Source: Solimicrobium silvestre
GTDB lineage: Bacteria; Pseudomonadota; Gammaproteobacteria; Burkholderiales; Burkholderiaceae_D
Direction of reading: 5' to 3'
Assembly (NCBI RefSeq): GCF_002976435.1
Contig: NZ_PUGF01000010.1
Coordinates: 62,001 to 126,000, forward strand
DNA: 64,000 nucleotides
Each line of letters opens with the position of its first letter. Positions within the stretch are counted from its first letter, which is position 1. A program made the position numbers and the translations under genes. Positions 17,770-26,037 of the stretch are shown here, piece after piece. The notes under the pieces were generated by a model. That model searched no databases. It saw nothing but the letters and a program-made list of their open reading frames with translations, and was not told the origin of the DNA.

Positions 17770-18939
17770 CTATTTACTTAGTAACTGCATCCCACGTTCC
17801 AACCCTTCTATCGTCACCGGAAACATGTGGTTGCTCACCAACTGACGAATCACTGCTATCGATTGGCGATATTCCCACAAGCCTTCAGGTTCTGGATTGA
17901 GCCAGATATGTTTTGGGAATGTGTTAGTCAGCCGTTGCAGCCAGGTGGCGCCAGCTTCTTCGTTGTTGTATTCCACTGAGCCGCCAGGTTGCAGAACTTC
18001 ATAGGGACTCATGGTTGCGTCGCCGACCAGAATTAATTTAGTGTCGGCGGGATACTTACGCAAAATATCCCAGGTCGGTATTTTTTCGGCATGGCGGCGC
18101 TGGTTGTTTTTCCATAAATAATCATAGACGCAATTATGGAAGTAAAAGAATTCCATATTTTTGAATTCGGTTTTTGCGGCGGAAAACAATTCTTCAGTAC
18201 GCGCGATATGGTCGTCCATGCTGCCGCCGACGTCTAACAACATGAGAACTTTAATGTTGTTTTTACGCTCAGGCTGCATTTTAATATCAAGGTAACCCGC
18301 GTTGTGGGCGGTTGCTTGGATGGTGGCATCCAAGGCTAATTCTTCGGCTACACCGTGCCTGGCAAATTTACGTAGGCGGCGTAGCGCGACTTTAATATTG
18401 CGCGTGCCTAATTCACGTTCGGTATCATAGTCACGATAAGCTCTGGCTTCCCACACTTTGACCGCCGAGCGCTTACCGCCTTTGCCGCCAATGCGAATAC
18501 CTTCCGGATTGGTTCCACCGTGACCAAATGGCGAAGTGCCTCCAGTACCTATCCATTTATTGCCACCTTCGTGGCGTTCTTTTTGCTCTTTGAGTAATTC
18601 GGATAAACGATCCATTAATTTGTCGTAACCAAATTTTTCAATCGCCGCTTTTTGTTCGTCGGTTAATTCGCGCTCTAAGCGCTTTTTTAGCCAATCAAGC
18701 GGGATTTCCGGATGCTTTTCAAAGATTGCGTCTATCCCTTTGAAATACAGGCCGAACGCTTTATCAAATTTGTCAAAATGAGCTTCATCTTTGACCATGA
18801 TGATGCGTGCCAAAAAATAAAAATCATCTAGCGAAGTGCTGGCTATATTTTTTTGCAACGCTTCTAGCAGCATCAAAAATTCTTTGATAGAAACCGGAAT
18901 TTTGGCGTCTTTGAGGGTAAAGAAAAATCCAATTAACAT
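17770..18939 (-). CDS. VWA domain protein, CoxE-like, partner of MoxR ATPase
   Basis: The 389-residue protein ends in a von Willebrand A domain with the variant metal site DVGGSMDD (DxGxS instead of DxSxS) typical of CoxE/YehP-like proteins. The central region is charged and Gly-rich (GGTSPFGHGGTNPEGIRIGG). Such proteins work with MoxR AAA+ ATPases as chaperone-like assembly factors. Here the MoxR gene (19545) lies upstream on the same strand, with one acetyltransferase gene between, whose end overlaps this start by seven bases. The client protein is not evident. Confidence 0.85.
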   Translation of the reverse strand: MLIGFFFTLKDAKIPVSIKEFLMLLEALQKNIASTSLDDFYFLARIIMVKDEAHFDKFDKAFGLYFKGIDAIFEKHPEIPLDWLKKRLERELTDEQKAAIEKFGYDKLMDRLSELLKEQKERHEGGNKWIGTGGTSPFGHGGTNPEGIRIGGKGGKRSAVKVWEARAYRDYDTERELGTRNIKVALRRLRKFARHGVAEELALDATIQATAHNAGYLDIKMQPERKNNIKVLMLLDVGGSMDDHIARTEELFSAAKTEFKNMEFFYFHNCVYDYLWKNNQRRHAEKIPTWDILRKYPADTKLILVGDATMSPYEVLQPGGSVEYNNEEAGATWLQRLTNTFPKHIWLNPEPEGLWEYRQSIAVIRQLVSNHMFPVTIEGLERGMQLLSK

Positions 18940-19526
18940 GACGCAGAATGTCTTTCAAGTTTGAAGCGTAAGTGTTCCTGAATGCCGTTCCATTCATTAT
19001 TTAAAATGCTGTAAACAACGGTGTCCTTAACTCGCCCATTCGGAGCAATCACGTGATTACGCAATACACCGTCGCGCTTGGCACCCAAGCGTTCAATAGC
19101 GCGTTGGGAGGTCTGGTTGAACCAGTCAGTTCGAAATTCCACTACGTTGCACTCGAGTTGTTCAAAAGCGTGGCGCAACAACAGTAATTTGCATTCGGTA
19201 TTGACAGCACCGCGCTGCACCCGTTTGGCATACCAGGTAAAACCAATTTCTAAGCGCTTATGGTTCATCTCAATATTGCAATAGCGAGTAGTTCCTACAA
19301 TTTCGCCGCTGCTATTTTCACGTACCACAAATGGCAGGGCTTTTTTATCAGCCTGTAATGCTAGTGCAGTATCTAGCCATTGCTGGGTAGTTTCCTTTGT
19401 CGGTACGCCGGTAAAAAACAGGTTCCAGAGTTGTCCATCCGCTGCTGCTGCCTGCAGGCCAGTTAAATGTTCCTGGGCTAGCGGTTCCAACGTGACATAG
19501 CGACCGGTGAGAGTAATTGCTTGCAT
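18933..19526 (-). CDS. GNAT acetyltransferase, RimJ/RimL-like
   Basis: The 197-residue acetyltransferase of the ribosomal-protein-modifying type starts LTGRYVTLEPLAQEHLTGL and has the family blocks RLEIGFTWYAKRVQRGAVNTE (acetyl-CoA loop) and RTDWFNQTSQRAIERLGAKR. It acetylates N-terminal amines or related groups; the substrate is unknown. It overlaps the VWA gene by seven bases and lies 18 bases after the MoxR gene, so the three are one transcript. Confidence 0.87.
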   Translation of the reverse strand: MQAITLTGRYVTLEPLAQEHLTGLQAAAADGQLWNLFFTGVPTKETTQQWLDTALALQADKKALPFVVRENSSGEIVGTTRYCNIEMNHKRLEIGFTWYAKRVQRGAVNTECKLLLLRHAFEQLECNVVEFRTDWFNQTSQRAIERLGAKRDGVLRNHVIAPNGRVKDTVVYSILNNEWNGIQEHLRFKLERHSASC

Positions 19527-19544
19527 GCTTATCCTTATAGCTGT

Positions 19545-20402
19545 TTAGCGATTGTGACGCGTCATCATGACGATGCGCTCAAACAAATGTACGTCCTGCT
19601 CATTTTTAAGCAAGGCGCCGTGCAGCGGCGGGACGATGGCTTTATTATCTTTGCTGCGTAATGCTTCGGCAGGAATGTCTTCCGCTAACAGTAATTTTAA
19701 CCAGTCCAATAATTCAGAGGTAGATGGTTTTTTCTTGATGCCGGCGACTTCGCGTACTTCATAAAAACTGGTTAAGGCTTGTGCCAATAAATCATTTTTT
19801 AAAGTCGGGAAATGTACCCGAACAATCTCTTGCATGGTTTCTGCATCGGGGAATTTGATGTAATGGAAAAAGCAGCGGCGCAAAAACGCATCGGGCAATT
19901 CTTTTTCATTATTGGACGTGATGATGACTAATGGGCGATGTACAGCGCGTACCATTTCGCGGGTTTCATAGACATAAAATTCCATACGATCGAGTTCACG
20001 TAACAAATCGTTAGGGAATTCAATATCGGCTTTATCAATTTCATCAATCAATAAAACGACGGGCTGGTCGGCAGTAAACGCTTGCCACAATACGCCCTTG
20101 ACGATGTAGTTGTGAATGTCTTTAACGCGCTCGTCACCGAGTTGCGAGTCACGCAAACGCGACACCGCATCATACTCATACAAACCTTGTTGCGCTTTGG
20201 TGGTGGATTTAATGTGCCATTGCATGAGCGGCATATTTAACGCTGCAGCGACTTCTTCCGCCAGCATGGTTTTGCCGGTGCCGGGTTCGCCTTTGATTAA
20301 CAAAGGGCGTTGCAGAGTGAGCGCTGCATTGACCGCGAGCTTTAAATCATCGGTGGCGACATAGCTCTCTGAGCCTTCAAAACGGGTTTGGGGTGTTTGC
20401 AT
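19545..20402 (-). CDS. MoxR-family AAA+ ATPase
   Basis: The 285-residue protein has Walker A GEPGTGKTM (about 38-46), Walker B VVLLIDEIDKAD (about 116-127), sensor ITSNNEKELPDAFLRRC and a C-terminal lid. MoxR ATPases act with VWA proteins to remodel or activate metal enzymes and other complexes. It is the first gene of the three-gene minus-strand unit. Confidence 0.92.
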   Translation of the reverse strand: MQTPQTRFEGSESYVATDDLKLAVNAALTLQRPLLIKGEPGTGKTMLAEEVAAALNMPLMQWHIKSTTKAQQGLYEYDAVSRLRDSQLGDERVKDIHNYIVKGVLWQAFTADQPVVLLIDEIDKADIEFPNDLLRELDRMEFYVYETREMVRAVHRPLVIITSNNEKELPDAFLRRCFFHYIKFPDAETMQEIVRVHFPTLKNDLLAQALTSFYEVREVAGIKKKPSTSELLDWLKLLLAEDIPAEALRSKDNKAIVPPLHGALLKNEQDVHLFERIVMMTRHNR

Positions 20403-20509
20403 GGTGAGGATATTTAGTAAGTAAAAGAATGGGAAATAGTATAAACGTTAGCGCGCTTGAGCGTGATATTGGTCGTTAATACTAAATATCAACAAGTACG
20501 CGAAGATAT

Positions 20510-20896
20510 TCAAACCTTGCGCACGGGGCCAGGGTATTGCGCCACAACAGAATCGGAAGTAAGCAGGGCAATACCTTCTACCATCGCTTGAGCAACTAGC
20601 ATGCGGTCAAAAGGGTCTTTATGGATGGGCGGTAAGCTGCAAATGGCTACCGCATGTTCACTGCCAATCGGAAGCTCGCTATAGCCGTTATCGAGCAAGC
20701 CACGGCGCAGTAAGCGTGCGTCTACCTGAAAATCATCGCGTCCCAGACTTTGTTTGATGGCAATTTCCCACAGACTGGCGGCACTGAAAAACAACTCATT
20801 TTCTGTAATTTCGATCAAGCTACGAGCTTCCATCGATAAGCGTTCGGGTTCTCCGGCAGCCCATAATAATAGCTGTGTGTCTAACAGTAGTTTCAT
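20510..20896 (-). CDS. PIN-domain toxin, VapC-like
   Basis: The 128-residue PIN-domain ribonuclease has conserved acidic residues in LLLDTQLLLW (D6), the SAASLWEIAIK block (Glu), DPFDRMLVAQA and LLTSDS. The start overlaps the end of the antitoxin gene by four bases, the usual type II toxin-antitoxin coupling. It would cleave RNA when free of antitoxin. The target is unknown. Confidence 0.9.
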   Translation of the reverse strand: MKLLLDTQLLLWAAGEPERLSMEARSLIEITENELFFSAASLWEIAIKQSLGRDDFQVDARLLRRGLLDNGYSELPIGSEHAVAICSLPPIHKDPFDRMLVAQAMVEGIALLTSDSVVAQYPGPVRKV

Positions 20897-21138
20897 GCGC
20901 CACTACCGAAAAGCTGTTCAATTTCAGTGCTACCCATTTGGTTAAAATCGTCTGGAATTCGCAGTTGTCCACTCATAAAGCCTAGCCGTTTCACTTGCCC
21001 GGATTCTGGTGAGGTTAATGACATCACTTTAACTAACGGTTTGCCTGCTTTTGCGATAATGAATGACTCACCTTTGGCGGCTTGTTCAATTAGCCGTGAT
21101 AGATGGGTTTTAGCTTCGTGAATGTTGACAGTTTGCAT
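20893..21138 (-). CDS. Phd/YefM-type antitoxin
   Basis: The 81-residue protein has the Phd fold N terminus (VNIHEAKTHLSRLIEQAAKG, then FIIAKAGKPLVKV), which binds DNA, and a C-terminal region that should cover the toxin. It precedes the PIN toxin with a four-base overlap. GGGG lies upstream of ATG 21138. It is expected to repress the operon at the palindrome at 21154-21173. Confidence 0.9.
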   Translation of the reverse strand: MQTVNIHEAKTHLSRLIEQAAKGESFIIAKAGKPLVKVMSLTSPESGQVKRLGFMSGQLRIPDDFNQMGSTEIEQLFGSGA

Positions 21139-21153
21139 AAATATCCCCCAGTT

Positions 21154-21173
21154 AAACTAAGTTCGATTAGTTT
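21154..21173. promoter_or_regulatory. palindromic operator candidate of the toxin-antitoxin operon
   Basis: AAACTAA (21154-21160), a 6-base spacer and TTAGTTT (21167-21173) form a perfect inverted repeat 16 bases upstream of the antitoxin start. This is the position expected for autorepression by a Phd-type antitoxin. Confidence 0.6.
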
Positions 21174-21382
21174 AGTTTGTTGATGAATCGATTGCAAGGT
21201 GGATTGTATAAGACACAAATCAAAATCTTGGCATTGATTCATGTCATGAACATGGACTGAAAGATAGTGTTCGGTTAGAATAAATCGTTTTTGGGCGCAA
21301 GCTTTGAATTACGGCAACATTTGTCGTATTCCTTCGGATTGCATTCAACTTTTGCACAATTATTGCCAACTTATCTCTTATT

Positions 21383-21703
21383 ATGAAAAAAATTTTTGCA
21401 CTCGTTGCACTATTAAGCATGGTTAATGTTGCCTTGGCAGCGGACGTCGTTGGTAATGCCAAAGCCGCTGAAAATAAAGTGGCAATGTGCATCGGCTGTC
21501 ACGGCATTCCAGGTTACAAAGCGACTTTCCCGGAAGTTTATCAAGTGCCTATGTTGGGTGGACAATCCGCTAAATATTTGGAAAGCGCCTTAAACGCTTA
21601 CAAAAAAGGCGACCGCAAACATCCAACCATGCACGGTATCGCTGCAAGTTTGTCTGATCAAGACATCGCTGATTTGGCCGCTTATTACGCACAACAAAAA
21701 TAA
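21383..21703 (+). CDS. small periplasmic cytochrome c (class I)
   Basis: The 106-residue protein has a signal peptide (cleaved after ALA, about residue 20), the haem site CIGCH (about 37-41) and a distal Met candidate in PTMHGIA. It is a mono-haem c4/c553-like electron carrier in the periplasm. It is followed 18 bases later by a second cytochrome gene and a terminator. Confidence 0.9.
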   Translation: MKKIFALVALLSMVNVALAADVVGNAKAAENKVAMCIGCHGIPGYKATFPEVYQVPMLGGQSAKYLESALNAYKKGDRKHPTMHGIAASLSDQDIADLAAYYAQQK

Positions 21704-21721
21704 CGTATCTGAAAGATTTCG

Positions 21722-22075
21722 ATGAAAAAATTATTGTTATTAGCAGGAGTCGCAATGTCAATGACCGTCGCAGCTAATTCTTGGGCGGGTGGTGATATTG
21801 ATGCTGGTAAAGCCGCAGTAGAAAAATTTGGTTGCGCTGCATGTCATGGTGTAGATTTCAAGACGCCAATTGACCCTACTTATCCTAAACTGGCTGGTCA
21901 ACATCAAGATTACTTAACGCATGCTTTAGTTGCGTATCAACGCGGTTCTGAAGTCGCTAATGGACGTGTAAATGCGATCATGAACGGTCAGGCAAAAGCA
22001 CTGTCTGCGAAAGATATTGAAAATATCACCGCTTATATTCACAGCCTGCCTGGTAGCTTGGTTTTACGCAAATAA
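21722..22075 (+). CDS. small periplasmic cytochrome c (class I), second gene
   Basis: The 117-residue protein has a signal peptide ending near SWA, the haem site CAACH and a distal Met candidate in NAIMNGQ. It resembles its upstream neighbour and together the two mimic the two halves of a c4-type di-haem cytochrome. The pair forms one operon closed by the terminator at 22102-22131. The oxidase or reductase partner is not in the window. Confidence 0.9.
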   Translation: MKKLLLLAGVAMSMTVAANSWAGGDIDAGKAAVEKFGCAACHGVDFKTPIDPTYPKLAGQHQDYLTHALVAYQRGSEVANGRVNAIMNGQAKALSAKDIENITAYIHSLPGSLVLRK

Positions 22076-22101
22076 GTAGTTAAGTCGGCACCTGTTTCAA
22101 T

Positions 22102-22131
22102 AAAAAACCACGCTTTATGCGTGGTTTTTTT
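22102..22131 (+). terminator. rho-independent terminator after the cytochrome pair
   Basis: Arms AACCACGC and GCGTGGTT around loop TTTAT, with an A run before and seven T after. It may work in both directions and would also serve the minus-strand gene at 22186. Confidence 0.85.
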
Positions 22132-22185
22132 GCTTCTTGACGCCATTTTTTTGTTGCAATCCCAAAGGCCAATAATCCGCTGTGG

Positions 22186-22623
22186 TCAGGCCGTTGTCGA
22201 AATCGAGGACAGAATGCCTTGTATCGTGGAATCGGCTGCAACCGTACCCGCCGTGGCTGGCTCAGATTTCAGGATCGTGGCCCAGTTTGCATTGAGATTG
22301 GTTGAGGTACCTTGCACCGTGCCACTTGCAGTATAAATACCGGAAGTGGATGCCGGCGGAGTCGCACCTGCAGAGCCTGTCGAGGTCGCGCTGGATGGTG
22401 CTGCGGGCTGGCCAGCTGTAATAATTGAATTCAGCAATCCGACCGCATTATACAAAGGCGTGCCAGAAGAGCTGCTGCCCAGATTGGCGACAATGCTTGA
22501 TTCAAGACCCAGCTTCGTCGCTGTAGTGCTTAACCCGGCGTAGGTTGACGAAGAAGCAACGGGGTTAACATAAGCTGGCGGAGTGAAGGGACTGGCTGGT
22601 GCTGAACTTGTAATAGTTGACAT
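22186..22623 (-). CDS. unknown Ser/Thr/Ala-rich low-complexity protein
   Basis: ATG 22623 is preferred to TTG 22629 because GGA lies seven bases before it. The product, about 145 residues, is dominated by Ser, Thr, Ala, Pro and Gly (for example SATSTGSAGATPPASTSG) with no charged core, no cysteine and no classical signal peptide. Such composition suggests an extracellular or surface protein, or a type I-like secreted one, but nothing proves it. It lies between convergent and divergent neighbours with its own promoter region. Confidence 0.55.
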   Translation of the reverse strand: MSTITSSAPASPFTPPAYVNPVASSSTYAGLSTTATKLGLESSIVANLGSSSSGTPLYNAVGLLNSIITAGQPAAPSSATSTGSAGATPPASTSGIYTASGTVQGTSTNLNANWATILKSEPATAGTVAADSTIQGILSSISTTA

Positions 22624-22822
22624 AAACAATTCCGGTTATCTTGCTCTGTTATCGGTCAGTTTTCAGAAAACTTAAATGAAAACCTGATTTGATATTTTTA
22701 TCATGGTTTGGAATTATCTTTTAAAATTGCAATGGCTTTTGTCTTCATGCGTCGATTCTTAAGCGTCTTCACGTTATGTGGCTCCAGTTAATCTCTTTTT
22801 TATGGCGGTATCTTTGTACTAG

Positions 22823-22844
22823 TGTCCGGTCAACTGTCCGGACA
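22823..22844 (+). promoter_or_regulatory. candidate upstream activator site (tandem TGTCCGG)
   Basis: TGTCCGG (22823-22829) and the palindrome TGTCCGGACA (22835-22844) lie about 50 bases upstream of a near-consensus sigma-54 promoter, where an enhancer-binding protein would sit. The cognate activator is not in the window. Confidence 0.5.
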
Positions 22845-22893
22845 ATTCACTCAGATAATTTTTGCAACTCATTGATTTATATAGATATCAAGC

Positions 22894-22909
22894 TGGCACG
22901 GGGATTGCT
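22894..22909 (+). promoter_or_regulatory. sigma-54 promoter (-24/-12)
   Basis: TGGCACGGGGATTGCT matches the TGGCACG-N4-TTGCW consensus almost perfectly, with GG (22895-22896) and GC (22907-22908) starting 12 bases apart. Transcription would start near 22920 and give a leader of about 95 bases before ATG 23015. Confidence 0.85.
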
Positions 22910-22923
22910 AATCTAATATTGTT

Positions 22924-22991
22924 GGGTAAACGATTACCCATAAACATTCAGCCAGTTCCCTTCGGTAGGTGCTGGCTGCAAGGGGTTTTTT
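22924..22991 (+). promoter_or_regulatory. structured leader with possible attenuator
   Basis: The leader holds hairpin GGGTAA/TTACCC (22924-22939) and hairpin CAGCCAG/CTGGCTG (22949-22955 with 22972-22978). A CCCTT (22958-22962) could instead pair with AAGGG (22980-22984) directly before six T (22986-22991). The last two pairings are mutually exclusive in a simple fold, as in attenuators. Confidence 0.4.
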
Positions 22992-23014
22992 CCTATTTCC
23001 AAGGTGTTAATTAC

Positions 23015-24661
23015 ATGAGTAAATCACACAGATACGTGGCGTTACTGGGCAGTTTTTGCGTAATCATTGGGACTGCAGTGCAGGCCGCCGAAGTAAAGGT
23101 GGAAATCAATCTCGCTGCGCCGGATGGCGTGGAGGTAAGCTATACGTTGCCAGACCAGTGCAAGGAGTTGCCGTTCGAGAATAAAAGCAGGAGTGACGAA
23201 CCTATCCGCGCGACATGGCAAGCACTCGATGACTGCGGCAGCGTGACCGGCGACGTGCTGAGCCGCACAAAGAATACTTGTTCTGTCATGCGCTTTCGCG
23301 TGCCAGCCACTTCAAACACTCCACCGGGTTATTATCCGAGCGCATTTCCGCTGATTGGCGGCGTCTACGTTCACACCTCGAATTATGCCGTCAGCGAGAG
23401 TTGCGGCAAACTCAGTTACCGCTTTGTTGCGCCGGGCATTGCTGCGGCAGGCCATGCCTACAAGGGCAGTGTCATTGCAGATACACAAGCGACCGGTGAT
23501 GCATCGGCGCTGCTGATGCAAGAACCTGTTGAGTCGACCGGTGGAACGATCGCGTATTTCGATCCGCGCCTGTCGCCAGTTGCTGTGGAGCAGATCAAAG
23601 AAGTGGCTGACGGCACGGTCTCGTACTTGAAAACGGTGTTGCCGGATGCGGTATTTAAAGCACCAATTTTGGCCGCAGTCGCTGCGAGTGAGCCAGGTGG
23701 GCCGAACATACGGGGCAATGCCGGTGACGTTCTGCTTGCTTCGTTTTATAACTGGCCGCAACAACCTGGACCCAAGGAAAGAGAAAAATTGACCTTACTG
23801 GTAGCACACGAATTCAGTCATCGTTTCCAGTTACGTGATGCAGTTGATGTTTATACCGATTCTCGCTTGATACACGAAGGCGGCGCGGAATTTTTACGTT
23901 GGCTGACGTCAATACAAAAAGGCTGGCTCTCTCGCGAAGAAGCCGCCGCGCAAGTCGACGACGCATTGACACAATGCATTCTGTACACCAACCGGCAGGA
24001 CTGGCATGGACTGACGCCGAAAGCGATTGCTGGCAACCGCCTCGAATATGTATGCGGGCTGCCGGTCTATGTATATGGGCTTGCTGCACGTCAGGGGCAG
24101 GGCAGCGCCTTTGCTCGCTTCAATGATTTTTACAAGGAATTAAGAGCGGGGAAAACCCCCGACTTTGCACACACACTTGAATGCGGTGCAAACGCACAAT
24201 GCCAGGCACGCTGGTTTCCTTCATTGCTCGGCGCTGGTGTCCCGATGGAAACACAATGGGGAAAACTGGCTCAGGAAACCGGGTTCGCAAAAGCACATGC
24301 GCCGAACCAAAGCCAGCGTGATCGGATGGTGCTGCAATCTATTGTCAAGTTGATGCGTGATGATTGTGGCGGCCGTCGCAGCACGACGGAGACACCGAAC
24401 GGAGTTTTGATTGACGGATTGAGTATGTGTAAGACCTTGCGCGCCGATATTGATGTGAGGCAGATTGAAGATCAACCGGTATTCGGAGGTGAATCGACCT
24501 TGGCTGCAATGGTTGCTGCCTGTACCGATCGCCACGAAGTGAAACTCGGCGCAAAGAATGGCGGCTCGCTGACGGTTCCTTGCGGTGAGCCTTATTCGGT
24601 GCGCTCTGAATTTTATGGCATCGACATCGATAAAGTGCTAAAAAGTCTGTTGCAGGGGTAG
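23015..24661 (+). CDS. secreted M1-type (gluzincin-like) metalloprotease-like protein
   Basis: ATG 23015 is chosen because it begins a clear signal peptide (MSKSHRYVALLGSFCVII, cleavage near VQAAE). The longer open frame has no such start. The 548-residue protein carries HEFSH (265-269), and Glu288 follows after 18 residues, giving the HExxH-x18-E zinc signature of gluzincins. Several Cys residues suggest disulphides. It should be a periplasmic or extracellular zinc protein, perhaps a peptidase. The N-terminal 200 residues are not recognised. It is driven by the sigma-54 promoter at 22894. Confidence 0.75.
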   Translation: MSKSHRYVALLGSFCVIIGTAVQAAEVKVEINLAAPDGVEVSYTLPDQCKELPFENKSRSDEPIRATWQALDDCGSVTGDVLSRTKNTCSVMRFRVPATSNTPPGYYPSAFPLIGGVYVHTSNYAVSESCGKLSYRFVAPGIAAAGHAYKGSVIADTQATGDASALLMQEPVESTGGTIAYFDPRLSPVAVEQIKEVADGTVSYLKTVLPDAVFKAPILAAVAASEPGGPNIRGNAGDVLLASFYNWPQQPGPKEREKLTLLVAHEFSHRFQLRDAVDVYTDSRLIHEGGAEFLRWLTSIQKGWLSREEAAAQVDDALTQCILYTNRQDWHGLTPKAIAGNRLEYVCGLPVYVYGLAARQGQGSAFARFNDFYKELRAGKTPDFAHTLECGANAQCQARWFPSLLGAGVPMETQWGKLAQETGFAKAHAPNQSQRDRMVLQSIVKLMRDDCGGRRSTTETPNGVLIDGLSMCKTLRADIDVRQIEDQPVFGGESTLAAMVAACTDRHEVKLGAKNGGSLTVPCGEPYSVRSEFYGIDIDKVLKSLLQG

Positions 24662-24869
24662 CGCATTGCTGGTACCGAAGTCTTCGACTTTATAAGGTCA
24701 TGTGAAGTGAGCGGGACTCAGTTGCTGATAGTGAGAGCGAAGTCATTCGTGTCTCAGTCCGCCACCATCGATTCAGGGTGGCGGCGGGCCGGCAATTAGA
24801 TGATGAATTAGTTGAAGAAATACTCGATGTTTGCAGAAATTAATAATCTTGGATTCACATATCTAACTA

Positions 24870-25298
24870 TTACTTTAATTTTTGCTGCACCGCTTCAACG
24901 TAAGCAGCGCCATCAAACGGCATGCCATTACGCTGAGATTCCCAGATCATGGCACCAAGACATTCCATCATTACGTGGTGCGCTTCATGCTCGGACTGAA
25001 GACGGTGCGCTAGATTGAGGTAAGCCGCTTTAATTCCCACAGGTTGATTGATGGAAATTTGTTCAGCAATAGATAAATGCATAGACAAATGTAAAAACGG
25101 ATTGGGTTTCCCTTGGTCGACTGAATAATCCGCTTCCAGCGCGGCATTTAAATCAGCCAGCTCGGATTCATATTCGGGATGCTGCATAATCCAGTCCGAG
25201 GCGATAGATTCCAGCGGTGTTAAGATTTCACGCGCCAGACTTTTTCGATAAGTTTCGCAAAAAAAACGGCGCACATCGTCTTGAGTAGGATTAAACAT
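24870..25298 (-). CDS. DUF1841 family protein
   Basis: The 142-residue cytoplasmic helical protein has the family's ends: FNPTQDDVRRFFCETYRK at the start, and the histidine-rich middle HLSMHLSIAEQISINQP. The family is widespread in beta- and gammaproteobacteria with no established role. It is divergent from the nitroreductase gene at 25415. Confidence 0.85.
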   Translation of the reverse strand: MFNPTQDDVRRFFCETYRKSLAREILTPLESIASDWIMQHPEYESELADLNAALEADYSVDQGKPNPFLHLSMHLSIAEQISINQPVGIKAAYLNLAHRLQSEHEAHHVMMECLGAMIWESQRNGMPFDGAAYVEAVQQKLK

Positions 25299-25414
25299 AA
25301 TTAAAATCTAATAGTAATTTTTTCGTAAACCGCTATTGTACTTGGACAAGCTTCGTTTTATGACATAGCGCTCTCTGCTATGATGCTGTTTTCTGCCACT
25401 CACAAGGAATAATC

Positions 25415-25996
25415 ATGTTAGATAAAGCCGCTCTCGCTACTCTTTTTACTGAAGCCCGTACTCATAATGTCTGGCTAAATAAGCCAGTTAGTGATGAATT
25501 GTGTCAACAAATTTATGATTTAGCAAAATGGGGTGCAACGTCCGCCAATTGTTCACCTGCCCGTATCGTTTTTGTGAAAAGCGCCGCAGAAAAAGAAAAA
25601 TTAGTGGCTTGCTTATCACCGGGTAATCAAGAAAAAACCAAAGCCGCGCCAGTGACTGCGATTATTGCGATGGATATGGAATTTTATGAAAAATTACCGC
25701 AGTTATTTCCTCATGCCGATGCACGATCATGGTTTGTCGGCAATCAACCGAATATTGATGCCACAGCCTTCCGTAATGGCACATTGCAAGGTGGTTATTT
25801 GATGCTGGCTGCGCGTGCGCTTGGTTTGGATTGTGGACCAATGTCTGGCTTTGATGCAGATAAAGTAAATGCTGCTTTTTTTGCCGGTAGCAGTTTAAAA
25901 GTGAATTTTATTTGTAATTTTGGCTATGGCGACGCGGCTCAGTTATTCCCGCGTTCACCACGTTTAACATTTGAAGAAGCCTGCCGGATCGTTTAA
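25415..25996 (+). CDS. nitroreductase family protein, RutE-like
   Basis: The 193-residue FMN-dependent reductase of the RutE/HadB type (malonic semialdehyde reductase group) has the N-terminal pattern [18 protein letters not shown], a [17 protein letters not shown] block for FMN binding and the C-terminal [12 protein letters not shown] motif. In pyrimidine degradation RutE reduces malonic semialdehyde. No other rut genes are here, so the substrate is open. The ribosome site is AAGGAA before ATG 25415. Confidence 0.85.
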   Translation: MLDKAALATLFTEARTHNVWLNKPVSDELCQQIYDLAKWGATSANCSPARIVFVKSAAEKEKLVACLSPGNQEKTKAAPVTAIIAMDMEFYEKLPQLFPHADARSWFVGNQPNIDATAFRNGTLQGGYLMLAARALGLDCGPMSGFDADKVNAAFFAGSSLKVNFICNFGYGDAAQLFPRSPRLTFEEACRIV

Positions 25997-26037
25997 TTTA
26001 GTTCTTGTCAGCAGCTTAAGCAGCTACACCCTTGCAG

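Noticed and set aside
22921-22991. Known riboswitch class in the leader before 23015
   Set aside because: The hairpins do not match the conserved core of any riboswitch I recognise. Only a possible attenuator is claimed.
22862-23014. N-terminal extension of the gluzincin-like protein
   Set aside because: The extension would run across the sigma-54 promoter and leader, and the signal peptide starts at 23015.
23312-24554. Several open frames of 60-150 codons opposite or shifted within the metalloprotease-like gene
   Set aside because: They lack ribosome sites and protein-like composition and mirror the real gene's codons.
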